In this document: piece after piece, positions 38,799-45,365 of the stretch | How positions within the stretch are numbered: position 1 is the stretch's first letter | Layout: every line of letters starts with the position of its first letter | Assembly (NCBI RefSeq): GCF_039533965.1 | Contig: NZ_BAAAUN010000001.1 | Location: 372,001-436,000 of the forward strand | Origin: Microbacterium luteolum | Lineage (GTDB): Bacteria > Actinomycetota > Actinomycetes > Actinomycetales > Microbacteriaceae | Direction: 5' to 3' | Length of the DNA stretch: 64,000 nt | The notes under the pieces: model-generated | Databases searched by the model: none | Told to the model about the DNA's origin: nothing | The model's input: only the letters and a program-made list of their open reading frames with translations | Position numbers and translations under genes: made by a program

Positions 38799-38836
38799 CA
38801 GAGGCGCTCCTGGCCCACCGGCCCGGGGCGCCTCTG
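38799..38836. terminator. Bidirectional terminator-like hairpin between SPW and GIY-YIG genes
   Basis: CAGAGGCGC (38799-38807) pairs perfectly with GCGCCTCTG (38828-38836), with a GGCC..GGCC inner pairing. It ends immediately before the convergent gene's stop codon. Confidence 0.55.
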
Positions 38837-39262
38837 TCATGCGCGGAGCGCCTCGCTGAACCAGCGTGCGTAGAGCTGCCACGGGTCGCCCACGGCGCGG
38901 AGGCGCGTGATGTGGGCGCGCAGCTCGGCGTCGAGGGTGAACCACTCGCCGCCTTCGCGGATCGCAGCGTACTCGCGGTGCCGCTGCTGTTCGATCGACC
39001 TGCCGCCGCGTTCGAAGGCGAGCAGCTCGTCATGTCTGATGCTCGCGAGCCGCTGCCGAGGGCGTCTGCTCGTGCCGATCTTCACGCGTCGGTCGTACCG
39101 CAGGTAGTAGACGACCTCGATCTGCGGCAGCGGGAGATCACTGTCGGGAACATCGCCGTACCGCCAGCCGCACGTCTCGCAGATCCAGGCGCTGCCGATG
39201 CGCGACCCCGAGCCGCCTCCGCAGAGGAGGCAAGGGCCGGGCAGGTCGCGATTCGACGGCAT
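38837..39262 (-). CDS. Small GIY-YIG (T5orf172/MUG113-like) protein with zinc ribbon
   Basis: A 141-residue protein. An N-terminal zinc ribbon is suggested by two CxxC pairs (CLLC and CETC, about residues 10-35). A GIY-YIG-like nuclease core follows: VVYYLRYDRRVKIGTSRRPRQRLASI (first strands and Arg), then ERGGRSIEQQRHREYAAIREGGEWF, the Glu-containing end. This resembles the T5orf172/MUG113 branch found in phage and bacterial proteins. The ATG at 39262 has TATCGT 7 nt upstream (leaderless). No restriction or homing partner is nearby. The function is unknown; a DNA-nicking role is possible. Confidence 0.75.
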   Translation of the reverse strand: MPSNRDLPGPCLLCGGGSGSRIGSAWICETCGWRYGDVPDSDLPLPQIEVVYYLRYDRRVKIGTSRRPRQRLASIRHDELLAFERGGRSIEQQRHREYAAIREGGEWFTLDAELRAHITRLRAVGDPWQLYARWFSEALRA

Positions 39263-39269
39263 GACTCGA

Positions 39270-39275
39270 ACGATA
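39270..39275 (-). promoter_or_regulatory. -10 box of leaderless GIY-YIG gene
   Basis: TATCGT on the minus strand, 7 nt before ATG 39262. Confidence 0.45.
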
Positions 39276-39369
39276 GGAGCAGGCTCCGACACCGGGCGGC
39301 GGGAGCGACCGATGGTTTCGAGGAACGGGGCGGGCGCATAGTGTCGAAGGCAGCGCGAAGGGAGAGGCG

Positions 39370-40452
39370 ATGACGGCGGTGACCAGAAGGATCCTGAGCG
39401 CGGGTGTGGCAGCATCCGCCGTTCTCGTGCTCGTCGCCTGCACGGTCGCGCCCGTCCCGCGTCCACCCGCGGCAACGAGTTCCGCGTCGTCGTCGGTGGA
39501 GCCGGGGGAGGCGACCGTCGTGGCGCAGGACCTGGACGTGCCGTGGTCCATCGCGTTCCACGATGACGTCGCTCTGATCAGCGAACGGGATTCCGCCCGC
39601 ATCCTCGAACTCGCCGCCGACGGCAGCGCGCGGGAGGTCGGCGTCATCGAGGGTGTCGCACCGAGGGGTGAGGGCGGGCTGCTGGGCATCGCCGTCCTCG
39701 ACGACTACCTCTACGCCTACTTCACGGGCCCGGAGGACAACCGCATCGAGCGTTTCGAACTCACCGGCGCAGCTGGAGATCTCGCGCTGGGACGTGCTGA
39801 GAGCGTCATATCCGGAATGGCCGCGGCCGGCAATCACAACGGCGGGCGCATCGCGTTCGGCCCCGACGGGATGCTCTACGCGACCGTGGGCGATGCGGGA
39901 GATCCTTCGAGCGCGCAGGATCTCGACTCTCTCTCCGGGAAGATCCTCCGTTTGACGCCGGAGGGAGCGATCCCCGCCGACAATCCCTTCGAGGACTCGC
40001 CGGTCTACAGCTACGGGCACCGGAATCCGCAGGGTCTGGCCTGGGATGAGGGTGGCACGATGTACGCGAGCGAGTTCGGTCAGGACACCTGGGACGAGCT
40101 GAACGTGATCGAGGCCGGTGGCGACTACGGCTGGCCCGAGGTCGAGGGCATCGCCGGCCGTGCAGGATTCATCGATCCCGTCCAGCAGTGGACTCCCGAT
40201 GTCGCCAGTCCCAGTGGCATCGCCGTCGCGGACGGGTTGCTCTGGATCGCAAACCTGCGGGGCGAGCGCCTCCGAGAGGTCTCCCTCGACGATCTCGGCG
40301 CGGCGACCGAGCTTCTTGTCGGCGAGTACGGGCGTCTTCGCGACATCGTGGTCGCACCCGATGATGCGCTGTGGATCCTCACCAACAACACGGACGGTCG
40401 CGGCGGGCCGTCCGAGGGAGACGATCGGATCGTCCGCGTCGCGCGCGGGTGA
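39370..40452 (+). CDS. PQQ-dependent sugar dehydrogenase-like lipoprotein (GSDH family)
   Basis: A 360-residue secreted lipoprotein. A signal peptide ends in the lipobox LVAC (Cys24). The mature part is a six-bladed beta-propeller of the glucose/sorbosone dehydrogenase family: WSIAFHDDVALISERDSARIL, GEGGLLGIAV, NHNGGRIAFGPDGMLYATVGDAG, YSYGHRNPQGLAWDEGG and EFGQDTWDELNVIEAGGDYGWP (listed as separate blocks) match the family. Soluble enzymes of this type use PQQ to oxidise aldose sugars, but many actinobacterial members lack proven activity. A GGGAGAGG ribosome site precedes the ATG. It stands alone. Confidence 0.87.
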   Translation: MTAVTRRILSAGVAASAVLVLVACTVAPVPRPPAATSSASSSVEPGEATVVAQDLDVPWSIAFHDDVALISERDSARILELAADGSAREVGVIEGVAPRGEGGLLGIAVLDDYLYAYFTGPEDNRIERFELTGAAGDLALGRAESVISGMAAAGNHNGGRIAFGPDGMLYATVGDAGDPSSAQDLDSLSGKILRLTPEGAIPADNPFEDSPVYSYGHRNPQGLAWDEGGTMYASEFGQDTWDELNVIEAGGDYGWPEVEGIAGRAGFIDPVQQWTPDVASPSGIAVADGLLWIANLRGERLREVSLDDLGAATELLVGEYGRLRDIVVAPDDALWILTNNTDGRGGPSEGDDRIVRVARG

Positions 40453-40494
40453 CGCGTCGGCGACCGAGGGGCGATCGGGGCAGATCCGTCGGCG

Positions 40495-41151
40495 TCAGAG
40501 CGATGTCGCCTCAGCGGCCGATCGCGAGTGCAGGGTTCGGTGTCGCAGGTTCCCGATCCAGCGCACGAGCACCGCGAGGACGAAGAAGGCGACGACCAGT
40601 ACCAGGCACCACAGCGCGACCCCGCCGTATCCGCCGGAGGCCGCGGGGTTGAAGAACGGATACGGGTAGAAGCCGTCGATCGCTCCGCGGGCCACCGAGA
40701 AGATCGAGTACGCCGCCGGCCACACCATCCACCACAGCGCGATGCGGAAGGGAAGGCGACGGCGCGGAGCCCAGATGATCCAGTCGACCAGGCCGGCGAC
40801 CGGCACGATCATGTGAAGGACGACATTGACCCAGGGGATCAGCTCGCCGAGGTCGGTGTCGGCGAGGATCGTGTTGAACACGACCCCGACGAACACGATG
40901 TAGACGACGGCACCGCCGCGGATCGCGACGTCGGACTCGGACGGATCCTTGCGTCCGGAGATCAGCCGCAGGGCGCTCACGATGAACACGATCGAGATCA
41001 TGATGTTCGAGAGGTTCGTGAAGTAGCAGAAGAAGTTGAGGATGCTGTGGCCCTGGGGGATCGTCACGGCGAAGAACTGCACGCCCACGGCCGTGAGCGA
41101 GAGTACAGCGAAGGCGAGGCGGAAGACGATGGCGGCGACGCGCGGATTCAT
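40495..41151 (-). CDS. Pr6Pr family membrane protein
   Basis: A 218-residue protein with six hydrophobic helices: about residues 5-25, 37-57, 79-99, 110-130, 140-160 and 175-200. The sequence FFCYFTNLSNIMISIVFIVSA and LHMIVPVAGLVDWIIWAPRR matches the Pr6Pr (FAR-17a/AIG1-like) family, of unknown function in bacteria; eukaryotic FAR-17a relatives hydrolyse fatty acid esters of hydroxy fatty acids. The ATG at 41151 has TATCTT exactly 6 nt upstream, so it is probably leaderless. Confidence 0.82.
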   Translation of the reverse strand: MNPRVAAIVFRLAFAVLSLTAVGVQFFAVTIPQGHSILNFFCYFTNLSNIMISIVFIVSALRLISGRKDPSESDVAIRGGAVVYIVFVGVVFNTILADTDLGELIPWVNVVLHMIVPVAGLVDWIIWAPRRRLPFRIALWWMVWPAAYSIFSVARGAIDGFYPYPFFNPAASGGYGGVALWCLVLVVAFFVLAVLVRWIGNLRHRTLHSRSAAEATSL

Positions 41152-41157
41152 GAGACC

Positions 41158-41163
41158 AAGATA
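41158..41163 (-). promoter_or_regulatory. -10 box of leaderless Pr6Pr gene
   Basis: TATCTT on the minus strand, 6 nt before ATG 41151. Confidence 0.5.
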
Positions 41164-41200
41164 TTGGTGGACAGCCGCCGTCCCGTGCCGGACACGAAGA

Positions 41201-41231
41201 AACCTCGGGAGATCTGGGATCTGCCGAGGTT
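41201..41231 (-). terminator. Rho-independent terminator of tRNA-Val(CAC)
   Basis: Minus-strand hairpin: AACCTCGG (41231-41224) pairs with CCGAGGTT (41208-41201), with an inner AGATC/GATCT pairing, just downstream of the tRNA. A short TTTC run follows on the minus strand. Confidence 0.7.
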
Positions 41232-41236
41232 TTCTG

Positions 41237-41309
41237 TGGGCGATACCGGACTCGAACCGATGACCTCTTCCGTGTGAAGGAAGCGCGCTACCAACTGCGC
41301 CAATCGCCC
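41237..41309 (-). tRNA. tRNA-Val (anticodon CAC)
   Basis: A 73-nt cloverleaf on the minus strand. The acceptor stem GGGCGAT pairs with ATCGCCC; the anticodon loop TTCACAC sits between CTTCC and GGAAG, giving anticodon CAC (codon GUG). GGTTCGAGTCC forms the T arm. CCA is not encoded. It is a close paralogue of the Val-GAC tRNA at 41686-41757, in opposite orientation. Confidence 0.95.
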
Positions 41310-41398
41310 ATACCTGTGGGGTACGTCAACAGATACTACCCGACGCTCGGAGGCCGTGAGGACCACTCGGCCAGACACGCGCGGGATTCGATTCCGGT

Positions 41399-41427
41399 TT
41401 GGACCCTCGCCGATCTTCGGCTAATGT
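41399..41427 (+). promoter_or_regulatory. Candidate promoter of the Gly-Cys-Val tRNA operon
   Basis: TTGGAC (41399-41404), a 17-nt spacer and TAATGT (41422-41427), about 33 nt before tRNA-Gly. Confidence 0.5.
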
Positions 41428-41459
41428 TTCATGAGTGCCCGGGTCAACCGGGAACAAAT

Positions 41460-41531
41460 GCGGATGTAGCGCAGTGGTAGCGCATCACCTTGCCAAGGTG
41501 AGGGTCGCGAGTTCGAATCTCGTCATCCGCT
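41460..41531 (+). tRNA. tRNA-Gly (anticodon GCC)
   Basis: A 72-nt cloverleaf. The acceptor GCGGATG pairs with CATCCGC with U at the discriminator position; the loop TTGCCAA between CACC and GGTG gives anticodon GCC. The T arm is GAGTTCGAATCTC. CCA is not encoded. Confidence 0.95.
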
Positions 41532-41584
41532 CGAGTGCAGTGAGTTTCTCTCGGAGACTCGAAGCACGTGGGGTCAATCCACAC

Positions 41585-41655
41585 GGTGGCGTGGCCGAGC
41601 GGCTAGGCACCGGCCTGCAAAGCCGTTTACACGGGTTCGAATCCCGTCGCCACCT
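41585..41655 (+). tRNA. tRNA-Cys (anticodon GCA)
   Basis: A 71-nt tRNA. The acceptor GGTGGCG pairs with CGCCACC with discriminator U, a tRNA-Cys identity element; the loop CTGCAAA gives anticodon GCA. The T arm GGGTTCGAATCCC is complete. It lies between tRNA-Gly and tRNA-Val(GAC) in one transcription unit. Confidence 0.95.
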
Positions 41656-41685
41656 CGTCGCATACAAACTGAATAGCCTGTACAG

Positions 41686-41757
41686 GCGCGATTGGCGCAG
41701 CGGTAGCGCGCTTCCCTGACACGGAAGAGGTCACTGGTTCGATCCCAGTATCGCGCA
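41686..41757 (+). tRNA. tRNA-Val (anticodon GAC)
   Basis: A 72-nt tRNA. The acceptor GCGCGAT pairs with ATCGCGC; the anticodon loop CTGACAC between CTTCC and GGAAG gives GAC. CCA is not encoded. It is the last gene of the plus-strand tRNA cluster, followed by a strong terminator. Confidence 0.95.
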
Positions 41758-41763
41758 CAGACA

Positions 41764-41789
41764 AACCCCCGGTTCTCCGGGGGTTTTTT
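41764..41789 (+). terminator. Strong intrinsic terminator after the tRNA operon
   Basis: AACCCCCGG, loop TTCT, CCGGGGGTT followed by TTTT: a 9-bp perfect stem with a six-U run, the clearest intrinsic terminator in the window. Confidence 0.9.
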
Positions 41790-42036
41790 CGTGTCCCGGG
41801 GGAGTGCGGGAACAGTGAAGCGGCCTGCCGCCGTATCCCTTCACACGACGACAGGCCTCAAGGTTGCAGGGCTTAGCGCGGCGTTCCCCAGAACGGCACG
41901 CATCCGCTGCAGCTGACAACGGTAGCGAGAACCACGGACACGGCTAGGGGATTGACAGCCTCGACGGCCTCACCGGTATGTTGAGCATGGATCGCAGGAA
42001 ATCGCGGTCTACGGGCCGGTGAAGTCCCCAGCAACA

Positions 42037-42080
42037 CCGGCAGGTGGTCCCGAGGGTTCCCCAGACCTGCCGGGACCACC
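42037..42080. repeat. Overlapping alternative 9-bp hairpins
   Basis: CCGGCAGGT (42037-42045) pairs with ACCTGCCGG (42065-42073); GGTGGTCCC (42043-42051) pairs with GGGACCACC (42072-42080). The two perfect stems share bases, so only one can form at a time, as in attenuators or switches. Confidence 0.6.
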
Positions 42081-42140
42081 CCTGACTCTCGCCGCGTAAC
42101 GATCGCGCATCTCCGCATCCGAGAGCGACATCACTCGCCG

Positions 42141-42146
42141 TAGCCT
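42141..42146 (+). promoter_or_regulatory. -10 box of the 42154 lipoprotein gene
   Basis: TAGCCT, 7 nt before ATG 42154; no Shine-Dalgarno sequence. Confidence 0.5.
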
Positions 42147-42153
42147 CAAACGC

Positions 42154-42558
42154 ATGCGCAAGCAGATCAGCCGAGCCCTCTCGCCTGCCGCGGTCGGTAT
42201 CGTGCTCGTCCTCACCGGCTGCACTGCCACCCACGCCTCGGCTGTTCGGATCAATTCCGATGGTTCTGTGGACTACGTCACTTGCGTCTCCGACGCGGAC
42301 GATTGGTACGCCGTTTCGTACGAGTCAGACGACCAGCAACAGGGTGTCGAGCTGCACCCTGTCGAGGCTCTGTCCGCCTCCTCTGAGGGCTCTGTGGTTC
42401 ACTTCTCGCCGCCCGACGACGAGTGGTATTCGATCGCCGTCGGTGCGTCCGTCTTCTCCTCGGTGAGGATCCGCTCGGAGAGTTTCACACCGGGCGAGTG
42501 GCAATGGAACAACGTCGGGTGGTTCGACACGAAGGATCGCTGTTCGATCGAGGAATGA
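42154..42558 (+). CDS. Hypothetical small lipoprotein
   Basis: A 134-residue protein I do not recognise. The signal peptide has basic residues (RKQISR), a hydrophobic core and lipobox LTGC (Cys23), so the mature protein of about 112 residues should be membrane-anchored outside the cell. The mature part is acidic, rich in Ser, Asp, Tyr and Trp, with two further Cys residues (VTCVSD and KDRCSIEE) that could form a disulfide, and looks beta-rich. Codon use is less GC-biased at third positions than neighbouring genes (for example TCC GAT GGT TCT GTG), which hints at acquisition. The start is supported by a -10 box 7 nt upstream. Confidence 0.6.
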   Translation: MRKQISRALSPAAVGIVLVLTGCTATHASAVRINSDGSVDYVTCVSDADDWYAVSYESDDQQQGVELHPVEALSASSEGSVVHFSPPDDEWYSIAVGASVFSSVRIRSESFTPGEWQWNNVGWFDTKDRCSIEE

Positions 42559-42598
42559 GCGGTCGCTACGTCGGCGCCGGGCGCTTCGACGCCTCGCC

Positions 42599-42604
42599 TA
42601 GGCT
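42599..42604 (+). promoter_or_regulatory. -10 box of leaderless 90-aa gene
   Basis: TAGGCT, 6 nt before ATG 42611. Confidence 0.5.
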
Positions 42605-42610
42605 GGGTGG

Positions 42611-42883
42611 ATGCTCGCTGCCCTGATCCGCCCCGCTGAGAAGAAGACCGCGACCGTCGAGGGCACCGACATCCCGGAGCTCCGGGCACAGCTTCTCGCC
42701 CAGGCTCCGGCGGGCTGGGACATGGCCACTGCTCATGTGGAGATGAGGCCCGGCGGCATCCGTATCGTCGAGGGGCGTTTCCAGCGGCGCGACGAACCTC
42801 AGGAGATCGAAGCCGACGACATGGCGGCCCTCGAGGCCAAGGTGCCTGAGGGCTGGCAGATGCTCTCGGTGCGTCGCATCTGA
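42611..42883 (+). CDS. Hypothetical 90-aa protein with internal duplication
   Basis: A 90-residue protein I do not recognise by family. It appears to be two copies of one unit: EGTDIPELRAQLLAQAPAGW then DMATAHVEM in the first half, and EADDMAALEAKVPEGW then QMLSVRRI in the second, joined by a basic strand (IRIVEGRFQRRDEPQ). Each unit reads as a helix followed by P-x-GW and a beta strand. It has no signal peptide or membrane helix. It is monocistronic with a leaderless promoter. It may bind a ligand or partner as a pseudo-dimer; that is speculation. Confidence 0.6.
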   Translation: MLAALIRPAEKKTATVEGTDIPELRAQLLAQAPAGWDMATAHVEMRPGGIRIVEGRFQRRDEPQEIEADDMAALEAKVPEGWQMLSVRRI

Positions 42884-42950
42884 CCCCCCAACCCTTGCCA
42901 CAGCCGATGTCCGCTGCGCAAGGGGGAAGCAGAATATCGGTGCGACCTCA

Positions 42951-42956
42951 TAGTGT
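42951..42956 (+). promoter_or_regulatory. -10 box of the BLUF operon (leaderless)
   Basis: TAGTGT, 6 nt before GTG 42963. Confidence 0.5.
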
Positions 42957-42962
42957 TCACGG

Positions 42963-43226
42963 GTGAACGATCCCCACTCCGCTTCCTCCGACGTCCTCTG
43001 GGCGTGCGTCGAGGAAGGATTCCATGTCGGCAGCCGCAGCGGAGACTTCCTGGGCTACGTCGATCGACAGCCTGACGGCAGCTACTCCGCGTTCGACGCA
43101 CGCTCGCGCGCTCTCGGCAGCTTCTCGACCCTCGACGGCGCGACCGCCGCGGTCTCATCCTCGGGGGCACTGGCGTCGCCGGATGACGGCACCGACGAGC
43201 AGCTGAGGGGAGTGGTGCAGCTGTGA
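42963..43226 (+). CDS. Hypothetical 87-aa protein coupled to BLUF gene
   Basis: An 87-residue soluble protein I do not recognise. The central part, GFHVGSRSGDFLGYVDRQPDGSYSAFD and SRALGSFSTLDGATAAV, reads as a compact antiparallel beta domain with a terminal helix. The C-terminal 20 residues are acidic and probably flexible. It is the first gene of a two-gene unit: its stop overlaps the GTG of the BLUF sensor gene (GTGA), so the two are made together and may interact. The GTG start has a -10 box 6 nt upstream. Confidence 0.6.
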   Translation: MNDPHSASSDVLWACVEEGFHVGSRSGDFLGYVDRQPDGSYSAFDARSRALGSFSTLDGATAAVSSSGALASPDDGTDEQLRGVVQL

Positions 43227-43678
43227 GCGCGGACGACACCACGCTGCTCTCGCTCGTGTATACGAGCCGAGCGGCTGCGCCGTTCCGGGAGACGGCCCTC
43301 ACGCACCTTCTCGAGCAGGCCAGGAGCCTCAACGGTGCGCGCGACATCACCGGGATGCTGCTGTACCGCGGCGAGCGATTCATTCAGGTTCTGGAGGGCC
43401 CCGCTCATCTCGTGCGCGGACTCGCCCGCACCATCGGACGGGACGTGCGTCATCGCGACATGCGGATCCTGATGGAGGAGCCCATCGAGGAACGGCAGTT
43501 CGAGGACTGGACCATGGGATACCGGAGTCTGCAGGGCGAGCGGGACCATGCGCCGGCGGGCTTCCGCGATTCCTTCGCGGACCTCGAGTATGCCGACGAG
43601 AGGTCGACCACTCTTCGCGCGTTGGCCGAGCTCAGTCTGTGGTTCCGGGTGCGGGCCGATCGCAGCGTCACAGTCTGA
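43223..43678 (+). CDS. BLUF-domain blue-light sensor protein
   Basis: A 151-residue single-domain BLUF photoreceptor that binds FAD and senses blue light. Every residue needed for the BLUF photocycle is present and keeps the spacing of the reference protein AppA: Tyr13 (LVYTSRAA), Asn37, Gln55 (FIQVLEG), Trp96 and Met98 (DWTMGYR), each equal to the AppA number minus 8. After the domain there is only a short helical tail, so output must be through protein contact. It is translated from a GTG overlapping the upstream small gene. A photolyase gene lies 3 kb downstream. Confidence 0.92.
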   Translation: MSADDTTLLSLVYTSRAAAPFRETALTHLLEQARSLNGARDITGMLLYRGERFIQVLEGPAHLVRGLARTIGRDVRHRDMRILMEEPIEERQFEDWTMGYRSLQGERDHAPAGFRDSFADLEYADERSTTLRALAELSLWFRVRADRSVTV

Positions 43679-43714
43679 TCGCTCCGTGCAGCGCGGCAGC
43701 GAGCCGCCGTCTTC

Positions 43715-43720
43715 TAGAGT
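43715..43720 (+). promoter_or_regulatory. -10 box of leaderless 43727 gene
   Basis: TAGAGT, 6 nt before GTG 43727. Confidence 0.45.
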
Positions 43721-43726
43721 GAGCGT

Positions 43727-44383
43727 GTGAATCGCGTCCCCGACACCCGTCCGCAGCGCGTTCACGTCGGTTCGCTGAGGGACGACCTCGTCGCTCTCCT
43801 GGAGATCAGCTTCACGTTGCAGTGGCTGATCGTGTGGTTGCCGCGTGCGCTGCGCTGGATGATGCTGGCGGTTCTCGCGCTCTTCGTCATCGAATCCCTT
43901 TTCCTGGTCGTCGTCGGCCAACTCCTCCTCGCCGTCGCACTCGCCGTGACGGTGGCGGCCCTGACGACCCTGGCCGCCTGCCTCGTCATCGCCGACGCCG
44001 TGTACAGGCTGATGGACCGGAATCGTCTCGTGCTTTTCTCGAACGACCGGCAGGCGTCGATCGATGTGATCTTCGGGCGCCGCGACCGAGTTCTGCTCAG
44101 AGAGCACGGCCGTGTCATCGATGCGACGAGCGCACCGGCGCTGCGTGCCGACGTCGCGGCTTGGATCCGAACTCTCGATGGCGTCGAGGTCGACGTGCGC
44201 ACGTGGAACGCGGCGATCGCCGCCCTCTGCACCGCGGAGTTTCCAGAACTCACCGCGCGCGGGAGGGATGGAATCGGCCGGATCCGTCTCGTCAGGCGTT
44301 CGGAGATGCCCGCCTCCGGCGCGCTCAGTCGAACCGTGTCGGACGGAAGCGCGCCAACTCGGGCGCGGGCAGCGAGGTCATGA
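43727..44383 (+). CDS. Hypothetical membrane protein with C-terminal soluble domain
   Basis: A 218-residue protein I do not recognise. Two long hydrophobic helices occupy about residues 42-95 (LRWMMLAVLALFVIESLFLVVVG and LLLAVALAVTVAALTTLAACLVIA). A cytoplasmic domain follows with DRVLLREHGRVIDATSAPALRADVAAWIRTLDGVEVDVRTWNAAIAALC as its core, alternating strands and helices. The last 30 residues are Ser/Arg/Ala-rich. The end overlaps the convergent FAD oxidase gene by 59 nt; the open frame remains clean through it. Leaderless promoter. Confidence 0.55.
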   Translation: MNRVPDTRPQRVHVGSLRDDLVALLEISFTLQWLIVWLPRALRWMMLAVLALFVIESLFLVVVGQLLLAVALAVTVAALTTLAACLVIADAVYRLMDRNRLVLFSNDRQASIDVIFGRRDRVLLREHGRVIDATSAPALRADVAAWIRTLDGVEVDVRTWNAAIAALCTAEFPELTARGRDGIGRIRLVRRSEMPASGALSRTVSDGSAPTRARAARS

Positions 44384-45365
44384 CCTCGTCGGCCACGAGC
44401 CTTCCGATCGTCGCCGCGAGGCAGACGCCGGGGTGCGCGACGGCGACGTGGAGCCCGGGGATGCGCGTGACGCCGACAGCGGGCTCTCCGTCGCTCGTCA
44501 TCGGCCGCCAGCCGATCTCGGCGCCGAGCAGGCGGACGTCCTCTGCGCCGTCGAACGAATCGACCAGCAGTCGTCGGGCCATCTCGCCCGTGGCCAGCAG
44601 CGACTCGGCCGAGTCCTCGCCTGCGTAGCCGCGCGGCATCAGGATCGTGCCGTCCGGACTCTGCCGGGCCTCGAACTCGTCGTTCGCGACGATGTGCCCG
44701 ATGAGTCCCGGCTCGGCCGCGAGGCGAACCATCACCGCGGGAGCCGACGCCAGGGGAAGGCTGACGCCGACCGAGCTGCAGAGCGCGGCCGCCCCCGTCC
44801 CCGCCGCGACGATGACGTTCGACGCTCCCAGTACGACATGGCCGAGGTCGACGCCGATCACGCCCGCGGCCTTACCACGGATCAGTCGCACCACTGGCGC
44901 TCCGAGCTGGATCTGCGCTCCGCGATGACGGGCGGCCTCGATCAGTTGCTCCGTGACGCGAACCGGATCGATCCACCCCTCCTCCGGGCTGAATCGGGCG
45001 GACGAGGGAAGTTCGGAGAGCCGCGGCTCGACGCCGATCGGCGGCTCGATCGCCTCTGCGCGACCGAACTCGTCACCCCACGTGAGCGCTCCGGACCAGT
45101 CCAGCTCGAGTCCCGGGATCTCCGCGCCGAGGCGCCTCCAGTCCTGCACCGAGAGGTCCCTGAGCCCGACGGCCGGCCCATCGGCGCCCCCGACGCTGCT
45201 GATCCAGGCGAACGAGTGCCGGGTCGCGCCGGACGCGGGAAGACCCGCATCTACAACGGTCACCGCCGCTCCGCGTGCTGCGAGGTGGTAGCCGATCGAA
45301 GCCCCGATCACGCCGGCACCGATCACGACCGTGTCGTGCATCTCCCACGGGCGCATGGCGTTCAC
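44325..45365 (-). CDS. FAD-dependent oxidoreductase (DAO/glycine oxidase family)
   Basis: A 346-residue flavoprotein of the D-amino-acid oxidase family. The FAD motif VVIGAGVIGASIGYHLAARG begins near residue 13, followed by VTVVDAGLPASGATRHSFAWISS; the C-terminal FAD-contact region is IPGLHVAVAHPGVCLAATIGRLVADEV. Such enzymes oxidise secondary or primary amines such as glycine, sarcosine or D-amino acids to imines with release of hydrogen peroxide. The GTG start overlaps the photolyase stop by 4 bases, so it is translated after phr. Whether the two are functionally linked beyond shared FAD is unknown. Substrate not identifiable. Confidence 0.85.
   Translation of the reverse strand: MNAMRPWEMHDTVVIGAGVIGASIGYHLAARGAAVTVVDAGLPASGATRHSFAWISSVGGADGPAVGLRDLSVQDWRRLGAEIPGLELDWSGALTWGDEFGRAEAIEPPIGVEPRLSELPSSARFSPEEGWIDPVRVTEQLIEAARHRGAQIQLGAPVVRLIRGKAAGVIGVDLGHVVLGASNVIVAAGTGAAALCSSVGVSLPLASAPAVMVRLAAEPGLIGHIVANDEFEARQSPDGTILMPRGYAGEDSAESLLATGEMARRLLVDSFDGAEDVRLLGAEIGWRPMTSDGEPAVGVTRIPGLHVAVAHPGVCLAATIGRLVADEVMTSLPAPELARFRPTRFD

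Larger units (their letters stand above)
41790..42153. other. Gene-poor region downstream of the tRNA cluster
   Basis: 364 nt with no supported protein gene. It is less GC-rich than its surroundings and holds a pair of mutually exclusive hairpins at 42037-42080 and the promoter of the lipoprotein gene at its end. Short open frames exist on the minus strand, including one ending in a hydrophobic stretch (SVVLATVVSCSGC), but they have no clear start signal. No integrase or direct repeat of a tRNA 3' end was found. Confidence 0.5.

Noticed and set aside
41731..41919. Minus-strand short protein covering tRNA-Val and the terminator
   Set aside because: It is read across a tRNA gene and an intrinsic terminator and has no start signal; a common mis-annotation.
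41873..42118. Minus-strand frame ending in a hydrophobic SVVLATVVSCSGC segment
   Set aside because: It could hide a tiny membrane peptide, but no ATG/GTG with a ribosome site or -10 box stands before the hydrophobic part, so it is not called.
41237..44383. A tRNA-associated genomic island
   Set aside because: The tRNA cluster followed by unknown genes is suggestive, but no integrase, transposase or duplicated tRNA 3' end was found.
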